Assembly (NCBI RefSeq): GCF_000835495.1
Contig: NW_015622541.1
Location: forward strand, 2,108,001 to 2,172,000
Direction: 5' to 3'
Origin: Cladophialophora immunda
Taxonomy: Eukaryota > Ascomycota > Eurotiomycetes > Chaetothyriales > Herpotrichiellaceae
DNA length: 64,000 nt
This document shows positions 45,922-55,234 of the stretch, one piece after another. The position numbers were made by a program, and so were the translations under genes. Under the pieces are notes generated by a model. It searched no databases. It was not told the DNA's origin and saw only the letters and a program-made list of their open reading frames with translations. Each line of letters opens with the position of its first letter. Within the stretch, counting starts at the first letter, position 1.

Positions 45922-47398
45922 ATGGTCTCAGACGTGCAGAGGGCCTGGGAGGCCTGTGACCGGACAGACACGGTTTTCATTCTGGTCTGTACCGTCTTCT
46001 GCTGGCCCATCATTCCCGCGGTCGGACTCGGTTACAGCGGGTATTCCACGCGGCGAAGTGGACTTGCTTCATTCATCCCAGCCGTGTTGACGGTTTGCGT
46101 CTGCTCAATCCAGTGGTTTATCGTTGGCTATGCCCTTGCTTATGGCGAAGGCCCGGGCGGAGTCATCGGCGACCTCAAGTTTGCCTTTCATCGAGGTGTG
46201 CTTGCTGAACCGGTCGGGAGTATTCCGGCGGTGCTGTTCAGCGAGTTTCAGCTCGTGTTTCTGGCCACGGTCTGTGCCATCGCGGTTGGAGGAGCTTGTG
46301 AGCGTGGCCGCATTCTTCCGTTGATTCCCTTCATCTTTGTACGTTAGCGGGCGTCCCTAGACGGCTCGATTCTCCTGGCTGACCATGTCCATGCAGCTTT
46401 GGTCCACCTTCATTTACTGCCCTCTTGCTCACATGGTCTGGGGTGGAGGCTTTCTCAGTGAGCTTGGTGTGCTCGACTTTGCTGGTGGAACCCCAGTGCA
46501 TATCTGCAGTGGTGCAACGGCCAGTGCACTCAGTCTCTACCTCTCCTACCCAGTGTTCCGCTCCCGAAAGTCAGATGTTCGAACGCCTTCACATCTCAAA
46601 TTGCACCGGCCGCACAACTCAATATGTCAGCTACTGGCAATGATCATCATCTGGGGCTCTTGGCTGGCGTTCGATGCCGGTACCACCCTTACCCTCAGCT
46701 TTCAATCCGTCATGGCGCTCTGCGTGACAAATCTGTGTGCTTCGGCGGGTGCCTTGACTTGGGCATCTATCACCTATTTCGAGACCGGTCGATGGTCACT
46801 GGACTCGACGTTTATGGGCGCGATAGCCGGTCTGGTCATGATTACCCCTGCAGCAGGTTTCATAGATCTTCCGACCTCGCTCTTCTTTGGCATCTTCGGA
46901 GCCGTGGTCTGCCGTCAGGCGTTGCGGATCAAGTTCACCGACTTTGCGCGAAGGGTACGCTGGGTTGACAATGGGGACACCTTTGCTACCCACTGCGTCG
47001 GAGGCTTCCTTGGTACCATCGGCACGGGGCTCTTCGCCCAGAAGGCAGTGGCAGCATATGGAGGAGTGGAGGTGGACGGGGGTGTGTTTTTTGACGGCAA
47101 CATTCGTCAGCTAGGGATCCAAATCGTCGAAGCGTTGATTGGCTTCACTTGGTCGTTCGTGGGATCATTCGTGATCATTGCGCTGATTGATTGCGTTCCA
47201 GGCCTCGAGGTGCTGGCCGAAGACAAGTGCGTGATAACCCCAGCCCAACACATGAATTTGCATTTGCTGACAAGCTATGACAGGGAAGTTAATGTAGGCA
47301 TGGACGCTTCTCAAATGGATGAGAGCTTGTACGAGGCACAATGGGCTGGAGAGGAGGACTATAAGCCTCTAGCGAACGGTAATATCGTCCTAGATTAG
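45922..47398 (+). CDS. Ammonium transporter (Amt/Mep family)
   Basis: Two exons, 45922-46338 and 46397-47398, 472 aa, with about 11 TM helices. N-terminus DRTDTVFILVCTVFCWPIIP matches the first Amt helix. Both pore histidines are in context: DFAGGTPVHICSG (with the conserved Asp) and DTFATHCVGGFLGTIGTG. The periplasmic gate region ACERGRI and WGGGFLSELG are also present. It should move ammonium across the plasma membrane. The 58 bp intron splits FIF|LWSTF. The C-terminal tail is short and acidic (DESLYEAQWAGEEDYK). Compared with yeast Mep2, the segment between the two halves is shorter. Head-to-head with the permease, both probably nitrogen-repressed. Confidence 0.93.
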
Positions 47399-48459
47399 AA
47401 ATGGTGCTCCTTAGAGACTATAGAGGCCGTGTTAGACGTCAAATACCTATGGAAAGGATAGAGCTAGATAATCGATCTCAGATAAAACAGTGTGCGTTAT
47501 GGAGTTTACTCGTACATCCACATCCCGAACCATTCCCTAATTACTCGCTAATCTCTGCTCTTTCGGCACAGTTCGGCACCAAAAAAAAATCTTTATCTTC
47601 GCAAGGCCTGCTCCTACTCTGAAAGAGGAAAAAGATGCAAAAAATGACCAGATTGAGGCTCGAACTCAAGACCTTCTCCGTATTGATCCGAAGATGTTAA
47701 GGAGACTGTTGATTTGTTAGAGATGGTTGGTGGGAAGTGTTTCGTGGTGGATTGTACATACTGTGATAACCACTGCGAATATGTTAGTGCTGAATGATGG
47801 GAAAGCTGATGGGCTTAACTCACACTACACCATCCGGCCGGTTTGTGGTAATTGTTGAAGACTATTTTGCATTTTGTCATTATATAGAGTCATTTTTGAG
47901 AGCCCGAGAAGTCCCGTTGGGAGTGTCGCAGTGAAAGTGGGCCAGTGGCATCGAGAATTCTTGGCCTGGAGGCTGGACCGTTCGATATGGATAAATTACC
48001 TACAATTTATTTGGATTCACCCTCTTGCCCAATGTTAGATGACTGTATGCAGTTCAGAAAAGACTCCGTCCCCACCAAGTCTTCGAATGATGTGTTCCTG
48101 AAATCAATATATGCCCTCCGTGCATAGACAGGAAGAACGCGGCATGGAAGAGGCCCGCGACAGATGAACCTTTCGAACGTGTGTTTGTGCCTCTGGCCTC
48201 AAATTGCAGCATGGCCTCAGTCCTAGGACGGCGGTTGCTAGAAATCCCTGCATCCTGACTGCACCTGGTAAGTTCCTTTGTTGCCTTTGTCTCCTCCGTC
48301 TCTATCCCGCTCTCGGATGCGTGGCTGCAGTAGCAGTGGCTGGCACAAACAATGAGATAATTCATGCCGTGCTGCTTTCTGCTGCAGTTTATTATGTTCT
48401 CGCAATGGCGTTCTTCAGATCATTCCTGAATACAGCTCGGCATCGTCGTTATCACCAAT
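47399..48459. other. Intergenic, AT-richer than neighbours
   Basis: 1.06 kb with no gene supported. Includes an A run at about 47580-47589 and a tRNA-like T-arm (see below). It may hold old transposon debris. Confidence 0.45.
47637..47705 (-). other. tRNA-like fragment (T-arm / B-box relic)
   Basis: On the minus strand the sequence AAGGTC is followed by a perfect five-pair stem TTGAG/CTCAA closing the loop TTCGAGC, as in a tRNA T-arm, and GAGTTCGAGCC resembles a Pol III B box. I could not fold a proper anticodon arm, D-arm or acceptor stem before it, so this is not a working tRNA; a tRNA-derived SINE remnant is one explanation. Confidence 0.3.
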
Positions 48460-49674
48460 ATGGAAGAGGACGGACGGAGCCTGCTCCACCACATGCCACC
48501 GCACGGACAACCTGGTCAACACGGGCATTCCAGTAGGTGGCTTCCCGACAACCTCCCGCAAAACACCTCGCCGCAAGAAAGCGACCATTTCACTGACGGT
48601 GACTCCCTCGAGAACGTCGCTCTTGAGCTATACACGGAGATCCTCTTGGGCCGAGCGCACTTGCTCCTTTTCAGCTCCGGCCGTGACGATGTCAGCGCCC
48701 AGGACAATCTATTTGATCGAGGCAAGGAAGTGCTGGAAGAGGCGGTATCATTGTGCTTTTCAGGGCAGCACCCTGTGAGCAAGGCCCTGGTCGCCAAATG
48801 CTGGTATATGAAGGGGTTTCTTGCCGACGTCAGTCGTGACGACGAGAACGCATTGAGTTGTTTCATACAAGCAACGGACCTCGATGATAGTTACAAAAGC
48901 CTCGAGAGGGTGAGATGGCACCTCCGGCGCCGTGAAGATCTGGAAGAACTGTTCGAGGCGTGGGATCACCCAGACGGACCGTTCGAGAGCCAGATTGATG
49001 GCTATCGGCTGGGTGAGCCGGATTCCGATCATGACGCAGCGGCGACACCGTCATCTCCCACCGCAACCACGCCAAATTCCCGACACAGTCAACTGTACGA
49101 GTTCCTCATGTCCGATATAAACAACACGGACCTGAAGGTCCACGAGCCCGCCCCTGGAGATTCATCGTCCGTCTTCTCTCCGTACCAGCCGCATCACTTG
49201 CCGCCGATTGCCACCCCGCACAAAGCCTTCTTGACGGATCGGGTCGACCAACTGGTCCAAGAGAAAATCAACGGTCCGGGGGCCGAGAGGCGGGCGTCCC
49301 AGGAAACACGCGAGGCATTGAAAGAATCCCAATACTCTCCCGTGAGGGACCCTTTCCTCCTACGGGTGGAGGAGAACAAGAAGAAGGCGAAACTGGAAGC
49401 AGAGGAGCGGATGCACCACATCCGAGCAGCCAGGGCGCGGCAATCTTCGGCCTATTCTCGACGCCTTTCAGGCCAGGATCCTCCTCTCTCCGATGGACTC
49501 AGCATCGCCTTGGAAGATGTGCCCGGGTCCGCTCGCAGGTTGACAATCAACACCCGGGGGATAAGACGACTGTCGACATCATCAAAGTCAAGCGACCATT
49601 CACCGACCCTGCCCAGCCCGTTGAGGAAAGCCTCATTGCCGGGAGATGCGCAGACAACCGCTGATGGCTCTTGA
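48460..49674 (+). CDS. Hypothetical protein with helical (TPR-like) core
   Basis: Single exon, 404 aa from the ATG at 48460. Family not recognised. Residues about 48-170 are helical with TPR-like pairs: ALELYTEILLGRAHLLLF, RGKEVLEEAVSLCFSG, ALVAKCWYMKGFLADVSRD and ENALSCFIQATDLDDSYKSL. The last pair strongly resembles a TPR unit (A.CF..A..LD..Y). The second half is Ser/Pro-rich and disordered, with a basic coiled-coil stretch (EENKKKAKLEAEERMHHIRA) near residue 310. No signal peptide or TM. It may be a scaffold protein; no function can be assigned. Confidence 0.65.
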   Translation: MEEDGRSLLHHMPPHGQPGQHGHSSRWLPDNLPQNTSPQESDHFTDGDSLENVALELYTEILLGRAHLLLFSSGRDDVSAQDNLFDRGKEVLEEAVSLCFSGQHPVSKALVAKCWYMKGFLADVSRDDENALSCFIQATDLDDSYKSLERVRWHLRRREDLEELFEAWDHPDGPFESQIDGYRLGEPDSDHDAAATPSSPTATTPNSRHSQLYEFLMSDINNTDLKVHEPAPGDSSSVFSPYQPHHLPPIATPHKAFLTDRVDQLVQEKINGPGAERRASQETREALKESQYSPVRDPFLLRVEENKKKAKLEAEERMHHIRAARARQSSAYSRRLSGQDPPLSDGLSIALEDVPGSARRLTINTRGIRRLSTSSKSSDHSPTLPSPLRKASLPGDAQTTADGS

Positions 49675-50464
49675 TGCCGCATTCTTCGAGCGACGGGTGC
49701 TAGCGAGCCCTACGGTCCCGGGACGCACTTTGTCTCTCAACGGCTGTGAATCAGAGCTGGGCGAATAGCTAGCCTCAGGGGACGGAATGGCGGAATCGAG
49801 GAGAGCGCCGCAGCCTGATGCACCAAGGCTTCGGTCAACTCGCAATAATAATGTGATTACTCCAAGCCTTCATGTTGTAACGCTTCATCTCGATTTACGC
49901 TTCCGGTCTGAAATATTATCCAGCGTCCGCAGTCACCACAAACTCCTCCGCACGCTCGCTCCACAACCGGCCTATGCAAATTCGCGGAATGGTGGCCGTC
50001 AAGCAGGTTTCCATGGTTGATTGCAGTGTCGAAGTAAGAGAAGTCCCGAGTGCTGGTTGCGTCTTCTCCCCGCAACGGCTGGGAAAGGGGATTACTGATC
50101 TACAATATGCTGCCGACGTGTAGCTTCAGCGCGGACCCCGAGCTTGAATGCCTAGGTAGTGGAGATGATATTGTCGAACAGACTTTCTGAGAACACCCTG
50201 CTGGTCGCAGTCGCTCTTTTGCATTGGGGTGGAGGTGCCTTTGTGAATTATTCATCAAAGAACCTGGCCCCCTGTCGGAGGGTTGGAGACGGAATCAGAA
50301 GCATGCTATAGAGTCGGAGCGGGACCACATGTATTTATCCATGACGGCTCGTCTCGACACTATAGGGCGACCTCTTAAGTATAGCTTGAACGTAAGAACA
50401 AGTAACAAGTGTGTACCTCTTACCCAGATCACTGTCATATCTTCTCTGCACATCCATCTCAGTC
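49675..50464. other. Intergenic
   Basis: 0.8 kb without a supported gene. The region before the DUF302 gene has no clear TATA box. Confidence 0.45.
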
Positions 50465-51054
50465 ATGACCCTCACTACCGAAACGCAGACCATACAGGCC
50501 GAGCGTCTGGTCTACCACTCATCCATCTCGTTTTCTCTCGCGGAGTCTCGGCTGCGCTCATCAATCCAGCCCGCGCCGAGCTCGTACGTGTCGAGCACAC
50601 AGCAGGCGAAGAAGGGCCAGGTCCAGCGGCCGACGGACCGGGCGTCGTACGAGGCCAGGATCAAGCCGCTGATCGGCCCGCACGGCTTCATGTACTTCCA
50701 CGAGTTCAACCACGGGTTCTGGCTGCCCTTGTACGCGCCGCGAGCTCGACCATCACCGTCAACGGCGAGACGGAGCATCTGAACTGCAAGAGGTTCATTC
50801 TGGGGAATCCGACCATCGCCATCACCATGCTCGAGCATGATCTGAATGCCGGGCTTTGTGTGCCGGTCGAGTTGTGTCTTGTGGAAGAACCCGCGGGCGG
50901 CGTGAGGATCGTGTGGTACAAGCCCACCTCTTTGATCGCCGGTTATGAAGGCGCGAAGCCGGAGCTGGTGGACGCAGCCAATGCGTTGAGCACAAAGCTG
51001 GAGACATTCGTCAGGTGGGTATTGAGGGACGAGGAGGGTGAGGGAAAATTGTGA
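50465..51054 (+). pseudogene. DUF302-like gene with a 1-base frame break
   Basis: From the ATG at 50465 one frame reads MTLTTETQTIQAERLVYHSS and continues through IGPHGFMYFHEFNHGFWLPLYAP, then falls into nonsense and stops at 50782. A second frame takes over at about 50740-50746 and reads SSTITVNGETEH, FILGNPTIAITMLEHDLNAG and VPVELCLVEEP to a stop at 51054. Together they form a normal DUF302-like domain protein of about 195 aa, as known from bacteria and fungi. One base seems missing near 50741. No intron of sensible size bridges the frames. It could be a fresh pseudogene, a sequencing error in GC-rich DNA, or programmed frameshifting. Function of the family is unknown. Confidence 0.65.
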
Positions 51055-52207
51055 GATCGTCGGTCCTGTGAGAGCTGTTTCATTACCAAGTGGCTTTAGA
51101 TTGTCGAGATGTTATCTGACCGTCAAGAATCTTTTCTCTGTCACGCGGAGAGAGCTAGGCTGGGATTCTTTGAACAGTCACTGACAATGAAGTGCTTGGT
51201 GTTCCCAGTAATATACACAGGAGTAGGATCAGATCGCGAGTGCTCTGCTACTGTGAGAATCAACAAATGAACAGTCCAGATCGCGGATGAGAGTCCGGCC
51301 CGGCTGTGTGAGGCACCTTGTACCCGATCATGTCCTTGGGCAGCATGGCCATGACTCGCTTCAACATCTCCATCTCTGCATTTGTGTGCGTCGACCACTG
51401 CCAGTACTCTTCTCAAACTCCAACCGACAAGGGTTCCAAGCTCATGAAAAGTATTGCCTGTCAGAGTAAATCCATCGGTACCTCCTGCGCAGGCCGGCAC
51501 GAAGCCAAGACACCCAACGCAGGTCAAAGATCATCACCACTCTCTTGTTCCCGCCGTGACCCGAAGACCACAGACAGAGAACGCAGCGAGAGTAAACATA
51601 AGGCTTCACTCTAGGGTACCGAGGACTTTGTGTCGTCAGCCAGGTTGAGGATTCTGTGGCTCGTGTGAAGAGCTCAGAAGAGGACGTTTACTATAGAAAT
51701 GATTCTATGAAGTCTGCAGGAGGTGAGTGTTAGCAAGCAGGTCGTTGTCAAGGGGAATCCCAGCGTCATTGGCAGGGGGGCGGGGGTGAACGTACAAAGT
51801 CGACATGAAGAAAAGAAAAGAATGAATTGAGGGAGACGCAGCCAACTTTTATACCAGGGAAATTTTTTCGACAGACGCCAAGCCCTCCACCTTGATTAGG
51901 ATTAGTAGCGAAATCGGCCTCCACCTCCTCCTTGGCAACAAAACCACGTGAGTGGATCAGCCAATTCGGTCAGAGTCCACTTCTTTGCTATCCTGGAAAT
52001 TTTCTGACTACGGAGTCACTATTGTGGCCATTATGACAGCGCCATCATTCCCCAACGACTCTTCTTCCTGTGTTGGCTTGACCCTTGGACGGCGGCCCAG
52101 CTCATTGCGTGGCAGGGCTTCCAATTGGTGCTGAAAGGTGAACGTCAAATCACATTGTTGTCTGCTCGAATCATTCCCCTGCTCTACATTGTGATCTGCT
52201 CTGCACC
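51055..52207. other. Intergenic with unresolved minus-strand frame; threonine synthase promoter
   Basis: 1.15 kb. The minus strand near 51300-51420 reads a protein-like piece (see findings) that I could not join into a gene. The 3' part is the threonine synthase promoter, with a CACGTG box near 51945 and a Gcn4/CpcA-type half site at 52013. Confidence 0.45.
52013..52018. promoter_or_regulatory. Possible CpcA/Gcn4 half site
   Basis: GAGTCA (TGACTC on the other strand) 190 bases before the threonine synthase ATG. Cross-pathway control of amino-acid genes uses TGASTCA; only six of seven positions match, so this is weak. Confidence 0.3.
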
Positions 52208-53863
52208 ATGGTGACCACTACCTCGAAATACTCCAGCACCCGATATCATGACCATTCACTAAAGGAATTCTTCAGCTTCGAGGAAGTTGTGCTCAAAGGG
52301 TTGGCCTCTGATGGAGGTTTATTCCATCCTCACACGGTGCCCAACGTCCGGTCAGAGTATCTGAAATGGAAAGACCTCTCGTTTTCAGACCTTGCCTTCC
52401 AGGTCATGAGACTGTACATCGACCAGCATGAAATCTCGGATCAAGAACTAAAGTCGATTGTCGACCGGAGTTACTCAACTTTCAAGCACTCCCAAACGGT
52501 GCCGCTGGTCACTTTGGACGAGAGCAAGAACCTCCATCTGCTGGAGCTGTTCCACGGGCCCACTTTTGCTTTCAAGGATGTCGCCCTCCAGTTCTTGGGA
52601 AATCTGTTCGAATTCTTCCTTGTGCGCAAGAACCAGAACCTGGAGAAGGGCCATGCGCGCCATCACCTTACCGTGATCGGTGCTACCTCTGGCGACACAG
52701 GATCAGCAGCTATATATGGGTTGCGGGGAAAGAAGGATGTCAGTATTTTTATCATGTTCCCCGATGGCAAAGTGTCCCCGGTCCAGGAAGCCCAGATGAC
52801 GACGGTGCTCGACCCCAACGTCCACTGCTTGAGTGTCCAGGGCACGTTTGATGACTGCCAGGACTATGTCAAGGCCTTGTTCGCAGATCCAGAAATGAAC
52901 AAAATCCACCACCTGGCGGCTGTGAACTCGATTAACTGGGCGCGGATATTGGCTCAGATCACGTATTACTTCTATGCCTATTTTCAGCTTCTCAAACAGC
53001 AGCCCGAGCTGAACGAGGTCAAATTTGTGGTTCCGACAGGCAATTTTGGCGACATCTTGGCCGGTTACTATGCGAAACGTATGGGGCTTCCGGTGGCGAA
53101 ACTTGTGATTGCGACCAACGAGAATGATATCCTGCACCGCTTCTGGCAGACGGGATCATACACTAAGAAGCAGAAGCCGGCAGGAGAACCGCATGAAGGC
53201 GTCAAGGAGGATGGCGCGGAGGCGCACGAGGATGGCGTCAAGGAGACTTACAGCCCTGCCATGGATATTCTTGTCTCTTCAAATTTCGAACGGCTTCTTT
53301 GGCACTTGACTCTAGAACATGAGCTCGACCAGAACCCCCATATCAAGGTGGAATCCTCGGTGAGAGTCGCTGGAGCCAAGATTGATGGTTGGTTCCAACA
53401 GTTGAAACAGACTGGATCGTTTACCGTGGATGGGGAAGTTCTGGACAGGGCACGTGAGGTCTTTGGTAGCTATAGGGTTAGCAATCCAGAGACTCTCGAG
53501 GCCATCCGAGACTGCTACCGAGGGGAAGCCATCTCCAACAAAGGATATGTGCTCGATCCTCATTCTGCGATCGGCGTGGCCGCGAGCCTGCGAGAAATCT
53601 CCGCAGCCGGCTCAGCGTCCAAGGTGCCGGTTGTGTCACTGGCGACTGCGCACCCGGCCAAATTCGCTGGCGCTGTTGAACTGGCTTTGAAGGAAGAACA
53701 GGGGTTCGACTTCAGCAAGATTCTGCCAGAGGAATTCGTCGGATTAAGCGACAAGGAGAGAAAAGTGTTGAAGGTGTCGGCGACGGAGGGACTGGCTGGG
53801 ATTCGCCAGATCATCACGCGGGAGGTCGAAAAGGAAAAGGAGGTTGGGCAAAACGGCGCTTGA
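52208..53863 (+). CDS. THR4: Threonine synthase
   Basis: Single exon, 551 aa, full length for the fungal enzyme. It converts O-phosphohomoserine to threonine, the last step of threonine synthesis, in the cytosol. N-terminus has the family pattern STRYHDHSLKEFFSFEEVVL and LASDGGLFHP. The PLP lysine is Lys123 in GPTFAFKDVALQF. The phosphate-binding region is IGATSGDTGSAAIYGL, and PTGNFGDILAGYYAKRMG is the second conserved block. An insert at about residues 325-350 (KPAGEPHEGVKEDGAEAHEDG), acidic and partly repeated, is unusual. No intron. Confidence 0.96.
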   Translation: MVTTTSKYSSTRYHDHSLKEFFSFEEVVLKGLASDGGLFHPHTVPNVRSEYLKWKDLSFSDLAFQVMRLYIDQHEISDQELKSIVDRSYSTFKHSQTVPLVTLDESKNLHLLELFHGPTFAFKDVALQFLGNLFEFFLVRKNQNLEKGHARHHLTVIGATSGDTGSAAIYGLRGKKDVSIFIMFPDGKVSPVQEAQMTTVLDPNVHCLSVQGTFDDCQDYVKALFADPEMNKIHHLAAVNSINWARILAQITYYFYAYFQLLKQQPELNEVKFVVPTGNFGDILAGYYAKRMGLPVAKLVIATNENDILHRFWQTGSYTKKQKPAGEPHEGVKEDGAEAHEDGVKETYSPAMDILVSSNFERLLWHLTLEHELDQNPHIKVESSVRVAGAKIDGWFQQLKQTGSFTVDGEVLDRAREVFGSYRVSNPETLEAIRDCYRGEAISNKGYVLDPHSAIGVAASLREISAAGSASKVPVVSLATAHPAKFAGAVELALKEEQGFDFSKILPEEFVGLSDKERKVLKVSATEGLAGIRQIITREVEKEKEVGQNGA

Positions 53864-55234
53864 GTGGACATGATAGAGAAAATGCAGCACCCCTGCGGGA
53901 CTTCGGATTTTGGTTACTGAGTCGATAGGCTCTCCCCGTCGAGCAACGGCAATAAGTAAACGTCTATTCCTGTTCAAGAACGAGAAGTCAGCTCCGCGGC
54001 GCTCTTCTAACCAGAGAGGAACAGGTCAACTTTTCTGACTTTTGGCCACTACTCGTGCCTGTACTCCGTGTTCCGTACACCAACACCTCCGCTCAGCTCG
54101 CAGAGTATGGCGCAGCCCAAATTCTGACCTGCTTGCAGGTTTGATTTGACTTGATGTTCGGACCCCGACCGTTTCATATACAGACTGTGTCCTGGTTCGT
54201 TTTCTGGTTTGCACCTTCTTGATTGCGCTTACTTGCTTGCAGAGGTCAGGTCGAGGCTGCGGATGTGCAAGCGAAGGAAACGAACAGAGGCTGAAGTGGG
54301 CTGCTCCCCCGTACGAGTATAATGCACAGCGAGGCAGACACGGGCAACAGTTCCCCTGCTATTGGTGTGAACTCAAAGCTGTCAAACGAGGTTGTGAATC
54401 ATGATCGGCGATGTCCCGGTTCTTCAGGTCCAAGTCTCAATCCACCGTCTGGTAGGCCTTGCACCCACCTGGCAATCGTGTGGATGTTCGCAGTCTAACG
54501 TGTCTAGGCAAGTGAATGCATCTCCGAACTATTCCTCTGTTTATGCCTGCGGGGTAAGAAAGTACTCGTAGGATTTGCACAGGAGATACCTAGTACCCAA
54601 GTGAGCGTTTACTCTCACACGGGAAAGAGGAACAGCGAGGACAGACCTACCAGCCTTCGTATTCAAGCTTCAACCACTGCTGTACCGAGCCAGCCTCAGG
54701 CACCGGGAAAGTTAACCACGGAAAGACGGGAGTCCACAAAGATTAGATGGCCAGCCGTCGAGTCTGAAACGTGCGGACTAGCCCTTTGTAGGATCGCCAG
54801 GACGGTACAAAGGTGTAAGCCAATTTGGGCCTGGGGGGCCAGCTGGCGGGTTCCCTGCGCCACGGGCTGGAGAGCTGGAAGGCGACCAAGACAACAAGTC
54901 GTAGTCACTCGCCTCCAGATGCTTACCAAAGAAAGCCCCCTGCCCGATGTTCTATCTTGGGGGCTCACTAACGCACTGGCTGAAAGGTTGTGTGCGCTGC
55001 CAGCCCACGCCGTAAGCTATGTCCTTTTGGGCCGGCTTCATGGCCAGAACTGAACAGCTGAAGATCCTACATACTTACTGTGTCGGGGTGTCGGTGTCAG
55101 CCCTGAACCGTCTTGTGTGATGCCATGTGCTTGTTAGTGGTAAGTTTGTTGTTTGTGAGATCATTGTTCACTGTTTGTTGCAACTTCTCTCTTGATGATC
55201 TGCTATCCTTCGTGACCGACGATCAACGCTCGTC
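53864..55234. other. Intergenic, 1.4 kb
   Basis: 3' side of threonine synthase and promoter/leader of the DUF6536 gene. A CTAGTACC string is near 54587. No gene supported. Confidence 0.45.
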
